A stretch of 9,507 nt of DNA, taken from positions 1 through 9,507 of the forward strand of contig VEQJ01000031.1 in assembly GCA_018883285.1 (NCBI GenBank), read 5' to 3'. The position numbers and the translations under genes were made by a program. The DNA comes from Alphaproteobacteria bacterium. Its GTDB lineage: Bacteria > Pseudomonadota > Alphaproteobacteria > CAISOG01. This document shows positions 1-5,193 of this stretch, in pieces (position 1 is the stretch's first letter; each line of letters opens with the position of its first letter). The notes under the pieces were generated by a model. It made no database searches. It saw nothing but the letters and a program-made list of their open reading frames with translations, and was not told where the DNA came from.

Positions 1-105
1 GTAGTAGGCATAGAAGGGCAACAGCATGTGCAGCAGCAGCGCCGCCACCGCCAATAGGGCTATCCCCCGCGCTTTTCGCAAAGATTGGCCACCTGCCCTT
101 GCCAT
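1..105 (-). CDS. N-terminus of an unrecognised small membrane or exported protein (3' truncated by window edge)
   Basis: Seen: an open frame starts with ATG at 103-105 and runs 35 codons to the window edge without a stop. A G-rich stretch (GGGGG) lies only 3 bases before the ATG, so it is a possible but tightly spaced ribosome binding site. The peptide has a positively charged start (R3, R10, K11, R13), then a hydrophobic stretch from about residue 15 to 31, rich in Ala and Leu, then aromatic residues (FYAYY). This is the form of a signal peptide or a single membrane anchor. The gene reads in the same direction as the permease gene upstream, about 80 bases away, with a palindrome in the gap. 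The family cannot be told from 35 residues; short alphaproteobacterial DUF2946-type proteins begin in a similar way, but that is only a guess. It could also be a chance open frame. Confidence 0.5.
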   Translation of the reverse strand, partial: MARAGGQSLRKARGIALLAVAALLLHMLLPFYAYY

Positions 106-137
106 AATCCCCCGCTAGCTTCCTTTGCTAGGCCATT

Positions 138-164
138 ACAGTTGTTCCAATGTGGAATAACTGT
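138..164. promoter_or_regulatory. 27-bp palindrome, operator-like
   Basis: The left arm ACAGTTGTTCCA (138-149) and right arm TGGAATAACTGT (153-164) are inverted repeats that match at 11 of 12 positions around a 3-base centre. The arms are AT-rich and no T-run follows, so an intrinsic terminator is unlikely. The site lies 21 bases past the permease stop codon and about 33 bases before the ATG of the small gene at 105. That position suits a dimeric repressor or activator acting on the small gene. The inner part, with TTC and GAA spaced 7 bases apart, recurs near 1332-1342 upstream of the permease gene. The regulator is unknown. Confidence 0.5.
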
Positions 165-184
165 ATCGTGCCCGTTAAGCCTAG

Positions 185-1141
185 TTAGAGCGCCGCCAGC
201 GAAAAGTAAAGGGGGATGCCGATGGCAATGTTAAAGGGCAGGGTGATGCTGATACTGCCGGTCAAATAGATGCCTGGGTTGGCATCGGGCAGCGCCATTT
301 TGACCGCGGCGGGGGCAGCGATATAGGAGGCACTGGCCGCCATGGTGGCCAAAATCGCTATGCCCCCCTGGGATAACCCCGCGGCGTGACCAGCCAGCAC
401 CCCCAACCCGCCAAACAGCAGCGGTACGGCGGTGCCGTAAATCAGCATAAAGCCCAGCGATGCTTTCGATTCCTTAAGGCGGCTGGCGGCAACCACCCCC
501 ATTTCCAGCAGGAAAAAGGCCAACACCCCCTGAAAGGGCGAAACAAACACGTTGGAAATGGCGGCCAGCCCGCCCCGATCGGCCAACAGCCCGACCATCA
601 ATCCCCCGGTCAGCAGAATCACGCTTTTGCCCGTAATCGCCTCATGCACCACTTGGCGCAGGCGGATGGTTTTGGTGCCGCCCAAACAGCCGGCGATCAT
701 CAGGGCGACAACGATACCGGGAATCTCCAACACCGCCAGCAGCGCGGTCATAAACCCCTCATGCGTAATGGCGGCCTGATGGGCAAAATTTAACGCCGCC
801 ATAAAGGTTACCGCCGATACCGATCCGTAATGCGCCGCCAAGGCCGCTGCATTCAGGCTGTCCAGTCGGCCAATCCGCCGCGCCAGGCCAAAGGCCAACA
901 GGGGGGTTATCACCCCCAAGCTAAGGGTGGCCAAGGCGGGGTAAAAAATTTCGGCCAGGTTGCTATAGGAAAGTGCCACCCCGCCCTTAAGCCCAATGGC
1001 AAACAACAAATACATCGACAGGGTTTCATGCACCTGCGGCGGTACCCGCAAATCGCTTTTGACCAGGGCGGCCAGCACCCCAATCAGGAAACACAGCACG
1101 GCGGGGCTGGTAAAATTGGCAAGAATCAGGCTGCTGTTCAT
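185..1141 (-). CDS. sbtA: SbtA-family sodium-dependent bicarbonate permease
   Basis: Inner-membrane permease. In cyanobacteria SbtA takes up bicarbonate with sodium for carbon concentration; in a heterotroph the substrate is inferred. The 318-residue product is almost all hydrophobic segments. Family features seen: SPAVLCFLIG at residues 12-21, LLFAIGLKGGVAL at 45-57, the conserved GSVSAVTF at 106-113, a second inverted half with LAFFLLEMGV at 207-216, and the strongly conserved ASASYIAAPAA with PDANPGIYL and LPFN near the end (270-304). The length is slightly below that of cyanobacterial SbtA (about 370), mainly from a shorter middle loop. Start choice: ATG at 1141 places about 11 residues before the first conserved segment, as in the family, but it has no Shine-Dalgarno. 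An in-frame ATG at 1201 adds 20 unconserved residues and has only GTGGA directly abutting it. No SbtB-like PII partner gene is visible beside it. Confidence 0.88.
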   Translation of the reverse strand: MNSSLILANFTSPAVLCFLIGVLAALVKSDLRVPPQVHETLSMYLLFAIGLKGGVALSYSNLAEIFYPALATLSLGVITPLLAFGLARRIGRLDSLNAAALAAHYGSVSAVTFMAALNFAHQAAITHEGFMTALLAVLEIPGIVVALMIAGCLGGTKTIRLRQVVHEAITGKSVILLTGGLMVGLLADRGGLAAISNVFVSPFQGVLAFFLLEMGVVAASRLKESKASLGFMLIYGTAVPLLFGGLGVLAGHAAGLSQGGIAILATMAASASYIAAPAAVKMALPDANPGIYLTGSISITLPFNIAIGIPLYFSLAAL

Positions 1142-1251
1142 CAATAATGCTGGTTTGGGGGGGGATTGTTGCGGTGGTGTCCTGACCAATCCTATCGTCA
1201 TTCCACTTTAAAAATCTACAGTGCTGCAAATATCACGATTTCTGCGATACG

Positions 1252-1286
1252 GTGCTCATGTACTTTTGGGTACACTCCGCTCCGTT
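1252..1286. repeat. Imperfect hairpin around TGTAC/GTACA
   Basis: Perfect 5-bp arms TGTAC (1258-1262) and GTACA (1269-1273) flank a 6-base loop. Outside them further partial pairing is possible (GC and GG/CC pairs, with the CGG of 1250-1252 against CCG near 1282-1284), giving a longer stem with a bulge. It sits in the 5' leader region of sbtA, roughly 60-90 bases before the 1201 start. No T-run follows on either strand, so it is not a standard terminator. It could be an RNA structure in the leader or a protein site. Confidence 0.35.
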
Positions 1287-1314
1287 TCTCGACCTCGTAA
1301 CATTTTCGCAGGCT

Positions 1315-1344
1315 GTATATTTCTAAATTGGAACAACGATATAC
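1315..1344. promoter_or_regulatory. Dyad upstream of sbtA sharing a half-site with the 138-164 palindrome
   Basis: GTATAT (1315-1320) and ATATAC (1339-1344) form an inverted repeat with an 18-base centre. Inside it, 1327-1337 reads ATTGGAACAAC, which is the exact complement of 141-151 in the palindrome downstream of sbtA. The TTC-N7-GAA spacing is kept in both sites. It may be an operator for sbtA, about 110-140 bases before the 1201 start. No regulator gene is in view, so this is inference from sequence similarity only. Confidence 0.3.
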
Positions 1345-1404
1345 CCTTTTTGCCAAGCTGGCGAGCGCAAGCAACGATCTGATGCGGGGTGGGTAAGAAT
1401 GATA

Positions 1405-1446
1405 CGGTGAGGGGGTGAGGGATTGATGCCCCCCACCCCCTCACCG
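1405..1446 (-). terminator. Strong GC-rich hairpin after flgH, probable end of the flagellar transcript
   Basis: CGGTGAGGGGGTG (1405-1417) pairs perfectly with CACCCCCTCACCG (1434-1446), a 13-bp stem. The inner bases can extend it (GGG against CCC with flanking G-U pairs) to leave a loop of about 6 bases. It begins 13 bases past the flgH stop codon. On the minus strand the bases after the stem are GTATCATTCTT, with no proper U-tract, so release may be weak, Rho-assisted or serve to protect the 3' end. Symmetry means it could also act on transcripts from the other strand, but no plus-strand gene ends here. Confidence 0.6.
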
Positions 1447-1459
1447 CTTAGTTCACCCA

Positions 1460-2335
1460 TTAGAAGGGGGAGAGGATGTCAATAACCTGGCTGCCGTAGC
1501 GGGGTTGTTGCACCTCCGTCACTTGACCTTGGCCGCCATAGGAAACCCGCGCCTCAGCAATTTTTTCTGAGGAGATGGTGTTGCTGGGCGTGATATCCTC
1601 TGGCCGCACCACGCCGCTGATTTGCAGGGCGCGCAATTCGTAATTGACCCGAATTTCTTGCCGACCAGCGATGACCAGATTGCCATTGGGCAGAATCTGA
1701 TTGATGACCGCCGCCACCTTTAGCTGAATGTCTTCAGAGCGATCGATTTTGCCATCACCCTTATATTTGCTGGCACCCGCAATATCCGACAGATTGCCTG
1801 TTCTTGCGGCGGGTTGCGCCTTGCCCCCATCGGGCAGCAGGCCGCTGAGCGCCTTAATTTGGTTGTGCAGCAAATACAGCTCATTCAACGTACTGTTGGA
1901 TGTATCGCTGCGATTGCGTTCGGTGCTGTTATCCAATTTGGCCTGATCCTTAATGTTAATGGTCACGGTCAGGATGTCGCCAACCCGACCAGCCCGCTGA
2001 TCCTTAAAGAAGGATCGGGCGCCGCCCGCCCATAGCGAATTGGGCTGGCGATTGATGGCAACCTGTTCGGGCATGGGCATGCTGACGGGTTTATAGTCTG
2101 GCTGCTCCAACGGATTGTTGACGGAGGAGAGGGCAGGGGGGCGGCCAATGTTGCTGAGGCGATCGGCGGCATCACAGCCCGAGGTCAACAGCACCAGCGC
2201 CAGGGTTGCCCCACAATAGCTAAGGTACATCAGGCGAAGCTGTTGCGATTCGCTGCGCCCTGTTGCCCAGGATTTGGCTTGCAGGCGGCGATACAGGCGG
2301 TTGATGGCAATGGCGCGGAAAGAAAGGGTCATCAT
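1460..2335 (-). CDS. flgH: FlgH, flagellar L-ring lipoprotein
   Basis: FlgH forms the L-ring in the outer membrane around the flagellar rod. Read from the first ATG the product has 291 residues. A lipobox LLTSGC (49-54) with lipidation Cys54 follows a hydrophobic segment (about 40-52). The family core is clear: SLWAGGARSFFKDQRAGRVGDILTV in the first half, with INIKDQA just after it, then VNYELRALQISGVVRPEDI and the C-terminal VSYGGQGQV and IDILSPF. The start is in question. ATG at 2335 has a good GGAG 8 bases upstream and sits 17 bases after flgA, but gives an unusually long 35-residue extension before the signal peptide. ATG at 2230 (residue 36) gives a normal signal peptide with Cys at position 19 but lacks a clear ribosome site. 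Last gene of the flgF-G-A-H operon; a strong hairpin follows. Confidence 0.93.
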   Translation of the reverse strand: MMTLSFRAIAINRLYRRLQAKSWATGRSESQQLRLMYLSYCGATLALVLLTSGCDAADRLSNIGRPPALSSVNNPLEQPDYKPVSMPMPEQVAINRQPNSLWAGGARSFFKDQRAGRVGDILTVTINIKDQAKLDNSTERNRSDTSNSTLNELYLLHNQIKALSGLLPDGGKAQPAARTGNLSDIAGASKYKGDGKIDRSEDIQLKVAAVINQILPNGNLVIAGRQEIRVNYELRALQISGVVRPEDITPSNTISSEKIAEARVSYGGQGQVTEVQQPRYGSQVIDILSPF

Positions 2336-2343
2336 GGTGGTAA

Positions 2344-2349
2344 CTCCGG
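2344..2349 (-). promoter_or_regulatory. Ribosome binding site supporting the long flgH start
   Basis: On the minus strand CCGGAG lies in the 17-base gap between the flgA stop and the ATG at 2333-2335, with 8 bases between GGAG and the ATG. This is ideal spacing and argues for translation from 2335, even though the lipoprotein signal would fit a start at 2230 better. A second ATG follows directly (2330-2332). Confidence 0.5.
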
Positions 2350-2352
2350 CAA

Positions 2353-3336
2353 TTAACGACCATCACTGGGCAGCGCCAGTGAGGTGCGAATGGGGTTGGT
2401 GGTGGTTGACAGTTGTGATTGGCGCAACACGGGGGGTTGCATGCCATGAACGGTGACCAGATTGGGGCCTGTAACCACCGCCTGAATCGTGCGGTTGCTT
2501 TGGCCATTGACGACGGTGATGGTCTGGTTCATGCCCGCATTCTCCATCGCCTTACCGGTGGCGGTTAAGGCCATGTTGTCGGTTTGATACAAAATGGTGA
2601 CCAGTTGGCCACGGGAAATCAACACAGGCTGGCCAATATCCAGCGGGCGAATAGGACGGTTGGCGACCAGGGAGCGGCGGGCGGATTGCCCCACCAGCTG
2701 ATCGGCGCTGGTGACAAACTGATCATAGCCGCGCACGTTGATGGATTGCATGGCAATATCATCGGCTGAGATAATTTCCCCGCTGCGAATGTTGCGGGTT
2801 AAAACGGGAATGTCGGCCATCACCTTGGTGGCATCCTTGGCTTCGGCCAGCACGGGATTGTTCAGGCTGGGGCTGGTGAGGGGAGTTTTGCTGGCGGCTC
2901 TGGTAGCACTGGGGCTGGCATCCTGGCGCAGTTGGCCGCTGACCGCCAGCAGGCCGATGGGTTGACTGGCTGACCACACCTGCATCGTGGCGCGATAGGA
3001 ACGGCGCCCCGCATCAACCTGCAAATCCTCAACCGTTACGCTGTCGGCCTTGGCGTTGGTGCTTTCGGTGTCAACCTGATCACGGTTAAGGGTGATGGAT
3101 AACCCTGGCTGGCGGGCAAGCTCAGGATATTTTGCCTGCATGCTTAAGATCAGCATGTCGCTTAGGCGTTTATCCTCCAATTCAAAGGTTGGGCTTTCGG
3201 TTAGGGCGTTGGCATCGCCAATAGCGGGCACATGATCATTGGGCAGAACGGGGCTGGCCATGGCGGGGGTGGCGGCTAAACCCATGACTAGGGCGATAAC
3301 GGCAAGGCTAAAATTTTGTAAAGTATTAATTTTCAT
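2353..3336 (-). CDS. flgA: FlgA, P-ring assembly chaperone
   Basis: Periplasmic protein needed for assembly of FlgI subunits into the P-ring around the rod. The 327-residue product starts with a Sec signal peptide (residues 1-28, hydrophobic 9-22, likely cut after AMA). A variable N-terminal domain is followed by the SAF/ChapFlgA domain, about 176-297: IPVLTRNIRSGEII (176-189), MQSINVRGYDQFVTS (196-210), the conserved LVGQSARRSLVANRPIRPLDI (214-234), then VTILYQTDNMALTATGKAM and a closing VTGPNLVTV. About 30 residues (298-327, Gln/Thr/Ser-rich) follow the usual end of the domain. Start: ATG with AGGAAT about 6 bases upstream; this ribosome site overlaps the flgG stop (TAG), so translation is probably coupled. 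The P-ring gene flgI itself is not in the window. Confidence 0.93.
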   Translation of the reverse strand: MKINTLQNFSLAVIALVMGLAATPAMASPVLPNDHVPAIGDANALTESPTFELEDKRLSDMLILSMQAKYPELARQPGLSITLNRDQVDTESTNAKADSVTVEDLQVDAGRRSYRATMQVWSASQPIGLLAVSGQLRQDASPSATRAASKTPLTSPSLNNPVLAEAKDATKVMADIPVLTRNIRSGEIISADDIAMQSINVRGYDQFVTSADQLVGQSARRSLVANRPIRPLDIGQPVLISRGQLVTILYQTDNMALTATGKAMENAGMNQTITVVNGQSNRTIQAVVTGPNLVTVHGMQPPVLRQSQLSTTTNPIRTSLALPSDGR

Positions 3337-3344
3337 GGCTATTC

Positions 3345-4133
3345 CTATTGCATTTGTGAAACGGTGCCCATCATTTTGTCGCTGGTTTCAATGACTTTTG
3401 AGTTCATTTCATAGGAACGCTGGGCGGAAATCAGGGCGGTTAATTCGTTGACGACATTGACGTTAGAGGTCTCTAAAAAGCCTTGTTGCAGACTGCCAAA
3501 GCCTGAGCTGCCCGCGACGCCGGTGACGGGTGACCCCGAAGCCGAGCTTTCGATAAACAGGTTGCGGCCAACGGCTTCTAAGCCGGCCTCATTAACAAAG
3601 GTGGCCATTTGGAATTGCCCCAACACCTGGGGGGCGGTCTGGCCATCGATTTGCACGCTAACTTGGCCAGTTTCATCGACGGTAATCGAACGGGCATTCT
3701 GGGGCACGGCGATGGAGGGCTGCACCGAATAGCCATCGGCGGTAACAATCTCACCCGTTGGACTTAACGATAGGCTGCCATCGCGGGTATAGGCGGTGCG
3801 GCCATCGGGCAGGGTGATTTGCAAATACCCCTTGCCCTCTATCGCCACATCCAGGGGGCGATTGGTAACGGATAAGGTGCCTTGCTCTAAAATACGGGCA
3901 ATTTCAGAGGTTTTTACCCCTAAGCCTAGTTGGATGCCGGCGGGCACCACCGTGCCACTGTCGGAGGAGGTGGCACCCGGGTGCCGCAAATTTTGATAGA
4001 TAAGATCCTGAAAGGCTGCCCGCTGGCGCTTATAGCCGGTGGTGCTTAGGTTCGCGATGTTGTTGGATATGACATCCACATTGGTTTGCTGGGCCATCAT
4101 GCCGCCAGCGCCGATATTTAGGGCTCGCATCAT
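3345..4133 (-). CDS. flgG: FlgG, flagellar distal rod protein
   Basis: FlgG builds the distal rod that crosses the periplasm and links the proximal rod to the hook. Length 262 residues equals the family norm. Seen: the N-terminal rod motif with NVDVISNNIANLSTTGYKR (about 18-36), the FlgG-specific loop HPGATSSDSGTVVPAGIQLG (about 51-70) that distinguishes FlgG from hook protein, the FlgE/F/G core AIEGKGYLQITLPDG and the C-terminal helix with NVNVVNELTALISAQRSYEMN. There are two adjacent ATG codons (4131-4133 and 4128-4130). The ribosome site TAAGGAG (4144-4150) lies 10 bases before the first and overlaps the flgF stop codon TAA, so the two genes are likely coupled. The next gene, flgA, begins 8 bases after the stop. 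Confidence 0.97.
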   Translation of the reverse strand: MMRALNIGAGGMMAQQTNVDVISNNIANLSTTGYKRQRAAFQDLIYQNLRHPGATSSDSGTVVPAGIQLGLGVKTSEIARILEQGTLSVTNRPLDVAIEGKGYLQITLPDGRTAYTRDGSLSLSPTGEIVTADGYSVQPSIAVPQNARSITVDETGQVSVQIDGQTAPQVLGQFQMATFVNEAGLEAVGRNLFIESSASGSPVTGVAGSSGFGSLQQGFLETSNVNVVNELTALISAQRSYEMNSKVIETSDKMMGTVSQMQ

Positions 4134-4143
4134 TGTAACAACA

Positions 4144-4150
4144 CTCCTTA
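4144..4150 (-). promoter_or_regulatory. flgG ribosome binding site overlapping the flgF stop
   Basis: On the minus strand TAAGGAG contains both the TAA stop of flgF and the Shine-Dalgarno of flgG. Ribosomes ending flgF would sit on the flgG initiation site, which supports coupled translation of the two rod proteins. Confidence 0.7.
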
Positions 4151-4873
4151 AGCTGGTTTTCCAAGTTTGCTGATGGCGTTGCGAAGCCGTTCATGCTCCG
4201 TGTCCAAAAGTTTCTGAATGCTGCTGTAAGCACGGTTGACTTCGATAAGGTCGGTCATGGCTACCACCGTGTTTACGTTTGATTCCTCTTTCATGCCTTG
4301 CAAGATTCGTGCCGAAGTCGTTGCCTTTGGCGTTTCGCCTTCGGGTGGGTTCCACAACCCATTGCCCTCCTTAACCAACAGGCGGGGGTCGTTAAAGGTT
4401 ACCAGGTCAATCTTGCCGATATTGCCAAGGTCGGTTGACACACTGCCCTCTGGCGTGACGGTAATTTCTTTGGCGCCGGTTGGGATGGTCAGGGGGGATC
4501 CGCTGGCCAGCAGGGGGTGGCCGGCGGCGGTGACCACCTGCCCCGTGCTGTCCATCGTGAATTGGCTGTTGCGGGTATAGCGAACGCCCTCGGGGGTTTT
4601 GACCGCAAAAAATCCCTGCCCCTCAATCGCAAAATCCAAGGGGGCGTTGGTGGTGCTGAAGGACCCTTCGCGAAAATCGGTGGCGGTACCCTGGTCAATC
4701 ACATAGGACAGTTTGGGTTGCTTTTCGGCCTTACCCTCAAGCAGCTCATGAAAAACCAGCTGGTCGCTTTTAAAGCCTGGGGTTGAGGCGTTGGCGATAT
4801 TGTTGGCCGCTATCTCTAACTTCCGTCTTAGACCATTTTGCCAGGAAAGGGCGATGTAAGTGGTGTTGCTCAT
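4148..4873 (-). CDS. flgF: FlgF, flagellar proximal rod protein
   Basis: FlgF is one of the rod proteins between the MS ring and FlgG. The product from ATG 4873 has 241 residues, close to the family length. Seen: the N-terminal motif YIALSWQNGLRRKLEIAANN with IANASTPGFKS following, which is the alphaproteobacterial FlgF form; the core FAIEGQGFFAVKTPEGVRYTR (about 80-100); and the C-terminal segment KEESNVNTVVAMTDLIEVNR, which forms the C-terminal rod helix. Start: a TTG at 4888 in frame would add MQQSS, but ATG 4873 matches homologous N-termini. Neither has a strong Shine-Dalgarno. First gene of the flgF-G-A-H operon. A consensus sigma-54 promoter (4929-4943) lies about 55 bases upstream on the same strand. 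Confidence 0.96.
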   Translation of the reverse strand: MSNTTYIALSWQNGLRRKLEIAANNIANASTPGFKSDQLVFHELLEGKAEKQPKLSYVIDQGTATDFREGSFSTTNAPLDFAIEGQGFFAVKTPEGVRYTRNSQFTMDSTGQVVTAAGHPLLASGSPLTIPTGAKEITVTPEGSVSTDLGNIGKIDLVTFNDPRLLVKEGNGLWNPPEGETPKATTSARILQGMKEESNVNTVVAMTDLIEVNRAYSSIQKLLDTEHERLRNAISKLGKPA

Positions 4874-4928
4874 GCTGGACTGCTGCAAACAAATTTGGTG
4901 ATGGCGATGCCGCCTTGTTGGGTATGCA

Positions 4929-4943
4929 GCAATAATCGTGCCA
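4929..4943 (-). promoter_or_regulatory. Sigma-54 (-24/-12) promoter for flgF-flgG-flgA-flgH
   Basis: Read on the minus strand, the site is TGGCAC-GATTA-TTGC, an exact match to the RpoN consensus TGGCAC-N5-TTGC with correct spacing. It puts transcription start near 4917, giving a leader of about 44 bases to the flgF ATG at 4873. Rod and ring genes driven by sigma-54 are typical of hierarchical flagellar control in Caulobacter and other proteobacteria. It would need an enhancer-binding activator, and the obvious upstream region for its sites is the rest of this divergent gap. Confidence 0.85.
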
Positions 4944-5102
4944 AATTCGCTCTGATGTCTTGAGGCTTAGCGTGATGGCATATACCCCCCGATGCTGGTT
5001 GGAGGCAAAACCGAATCCTTACCAGTTGTTAACTTTTTGTCCGTTAGACTTAAGTGTTCTTTAACGCTAAAGCACAGTGTGGGTTGGTCGGCGAAACTTG
5101 GG

Positions 5103-5128
5103 TGGGCATTGCCACCAATGCTTGCCCA
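5103..5128. repeat. Hairpin-like dyad next to the fliL promoter region
   Basis: TGGGCATTG (5103-5111) faces CAATG (5116-5120) and CCCA (5125-5128), so that CATTG pairs with CAATG and TGGG with CCCA, leaving a 4-base bulge and a CCAC loop. It is 9 bases upstream of the sigma-54-like site at 5137. It may be an operator or activator site for the fliL operon, or a chance fold. Confidence 0.35.
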
Positions 5129-5136
5129 ACAGGAAT

Positions 5137-5152
5137 TGGCCAACAGGTTGTT
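5137..5152 (+). promoter_or_regulatory. Sigma-54-like promoter candidate for fliL-fliM operon
   Basis: The sequence TGGCCA-ACAGG-TTGTT has the GG and TTG elements at the right spacing for RpoN, but the -12 GC is GT and the -24 half is TGGCCA rather than TGGCAC. Transcription would start near 5163, about 30 bases before the fliL ATG at 5194. It is weaker than the opposing promoter but well placed. An alternative sigma-70-type pair (TTGTCC, 17-base spacer, TTTAAC, about 5036-5064) is also weak. Confidence 0.38.
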
Positions 5153-5193
5153 TTTGGACGAATTGATTGCCGCAACGATAGGATGGATTGGGT

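Larger units (their letters stand above)
1216..1437 (-). other. Stop-free stretch upstream of sbtA; possible leader ORF, decayed gene end or structured element
   Basis: On the minus strand one frame stays open from a TGA near 1440 to TAG at 1216-1218, about 73 codons. It ends 14 bases before the upstream candidate ATG of sbtA (1201). There is no ATG in this frame, only TTG codons. The last 40 or so codons give a plausible protein-like end, with segments CYEVEKRSGVY and HEHRIAEIVIFAAL. The same DNA carries an imperfect hairpin (1252-1286) and a second dyad (1315-1344). A second frame is also open (stop at 1256). It may be a leader peptide, a fragment of a lost gene or a dispersed repeat. I do not recognise it with certainty, and a gene call is not justified. 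Confidence 0.3.
4874..5193. other. Divergent control region between the flgF and fliL operons
   Basis: The 320 bases between the two divergent flagellar operons hold no convincing gene. Contents seen: a sigma-54 site facing flgF (4929-4943), a dyad CTTTA-ACGC-TAAAG with outer GTG/CAC arms (5054-5075), a hairpin-like dyad (5103-5128), a direct repeat CCAACAGG (5126-5133 and 5140-5147), and a weaker sigma-54-like site facing fliL (5137-5152). Such a region would be expected to bind an enhancer-binding activator of the FlbD/FlrC type, but I cannot assign its sites. The short open frames across this stretch look like chance. Confidence 0.6.

Noticed and set aside
386..1147. Plus-strand frames opposite sbtA, rich in Gln, His and Pro
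   Set aside because: This composition is what reading antisense to Ala/Leu/Gly-rich membrane protein codons gives; sbtA is clearly coding on the other strand.
1350..1362. GCCA-AGC-TGGC dyad beside a T-run as an intrinsic terminator
   Set aside because: The T-run is on the 5' side on the plus strand, and reads as an A-run after the dyad on the minus strand, so neither direction gives a terminator; the arms are only 4 bp.
4974..4990. TGGCAT near 4976 on the plus strand as a second sigma-54 site
   Set aside because: The -12 position is a run of C with no TTGC at the required spacing.
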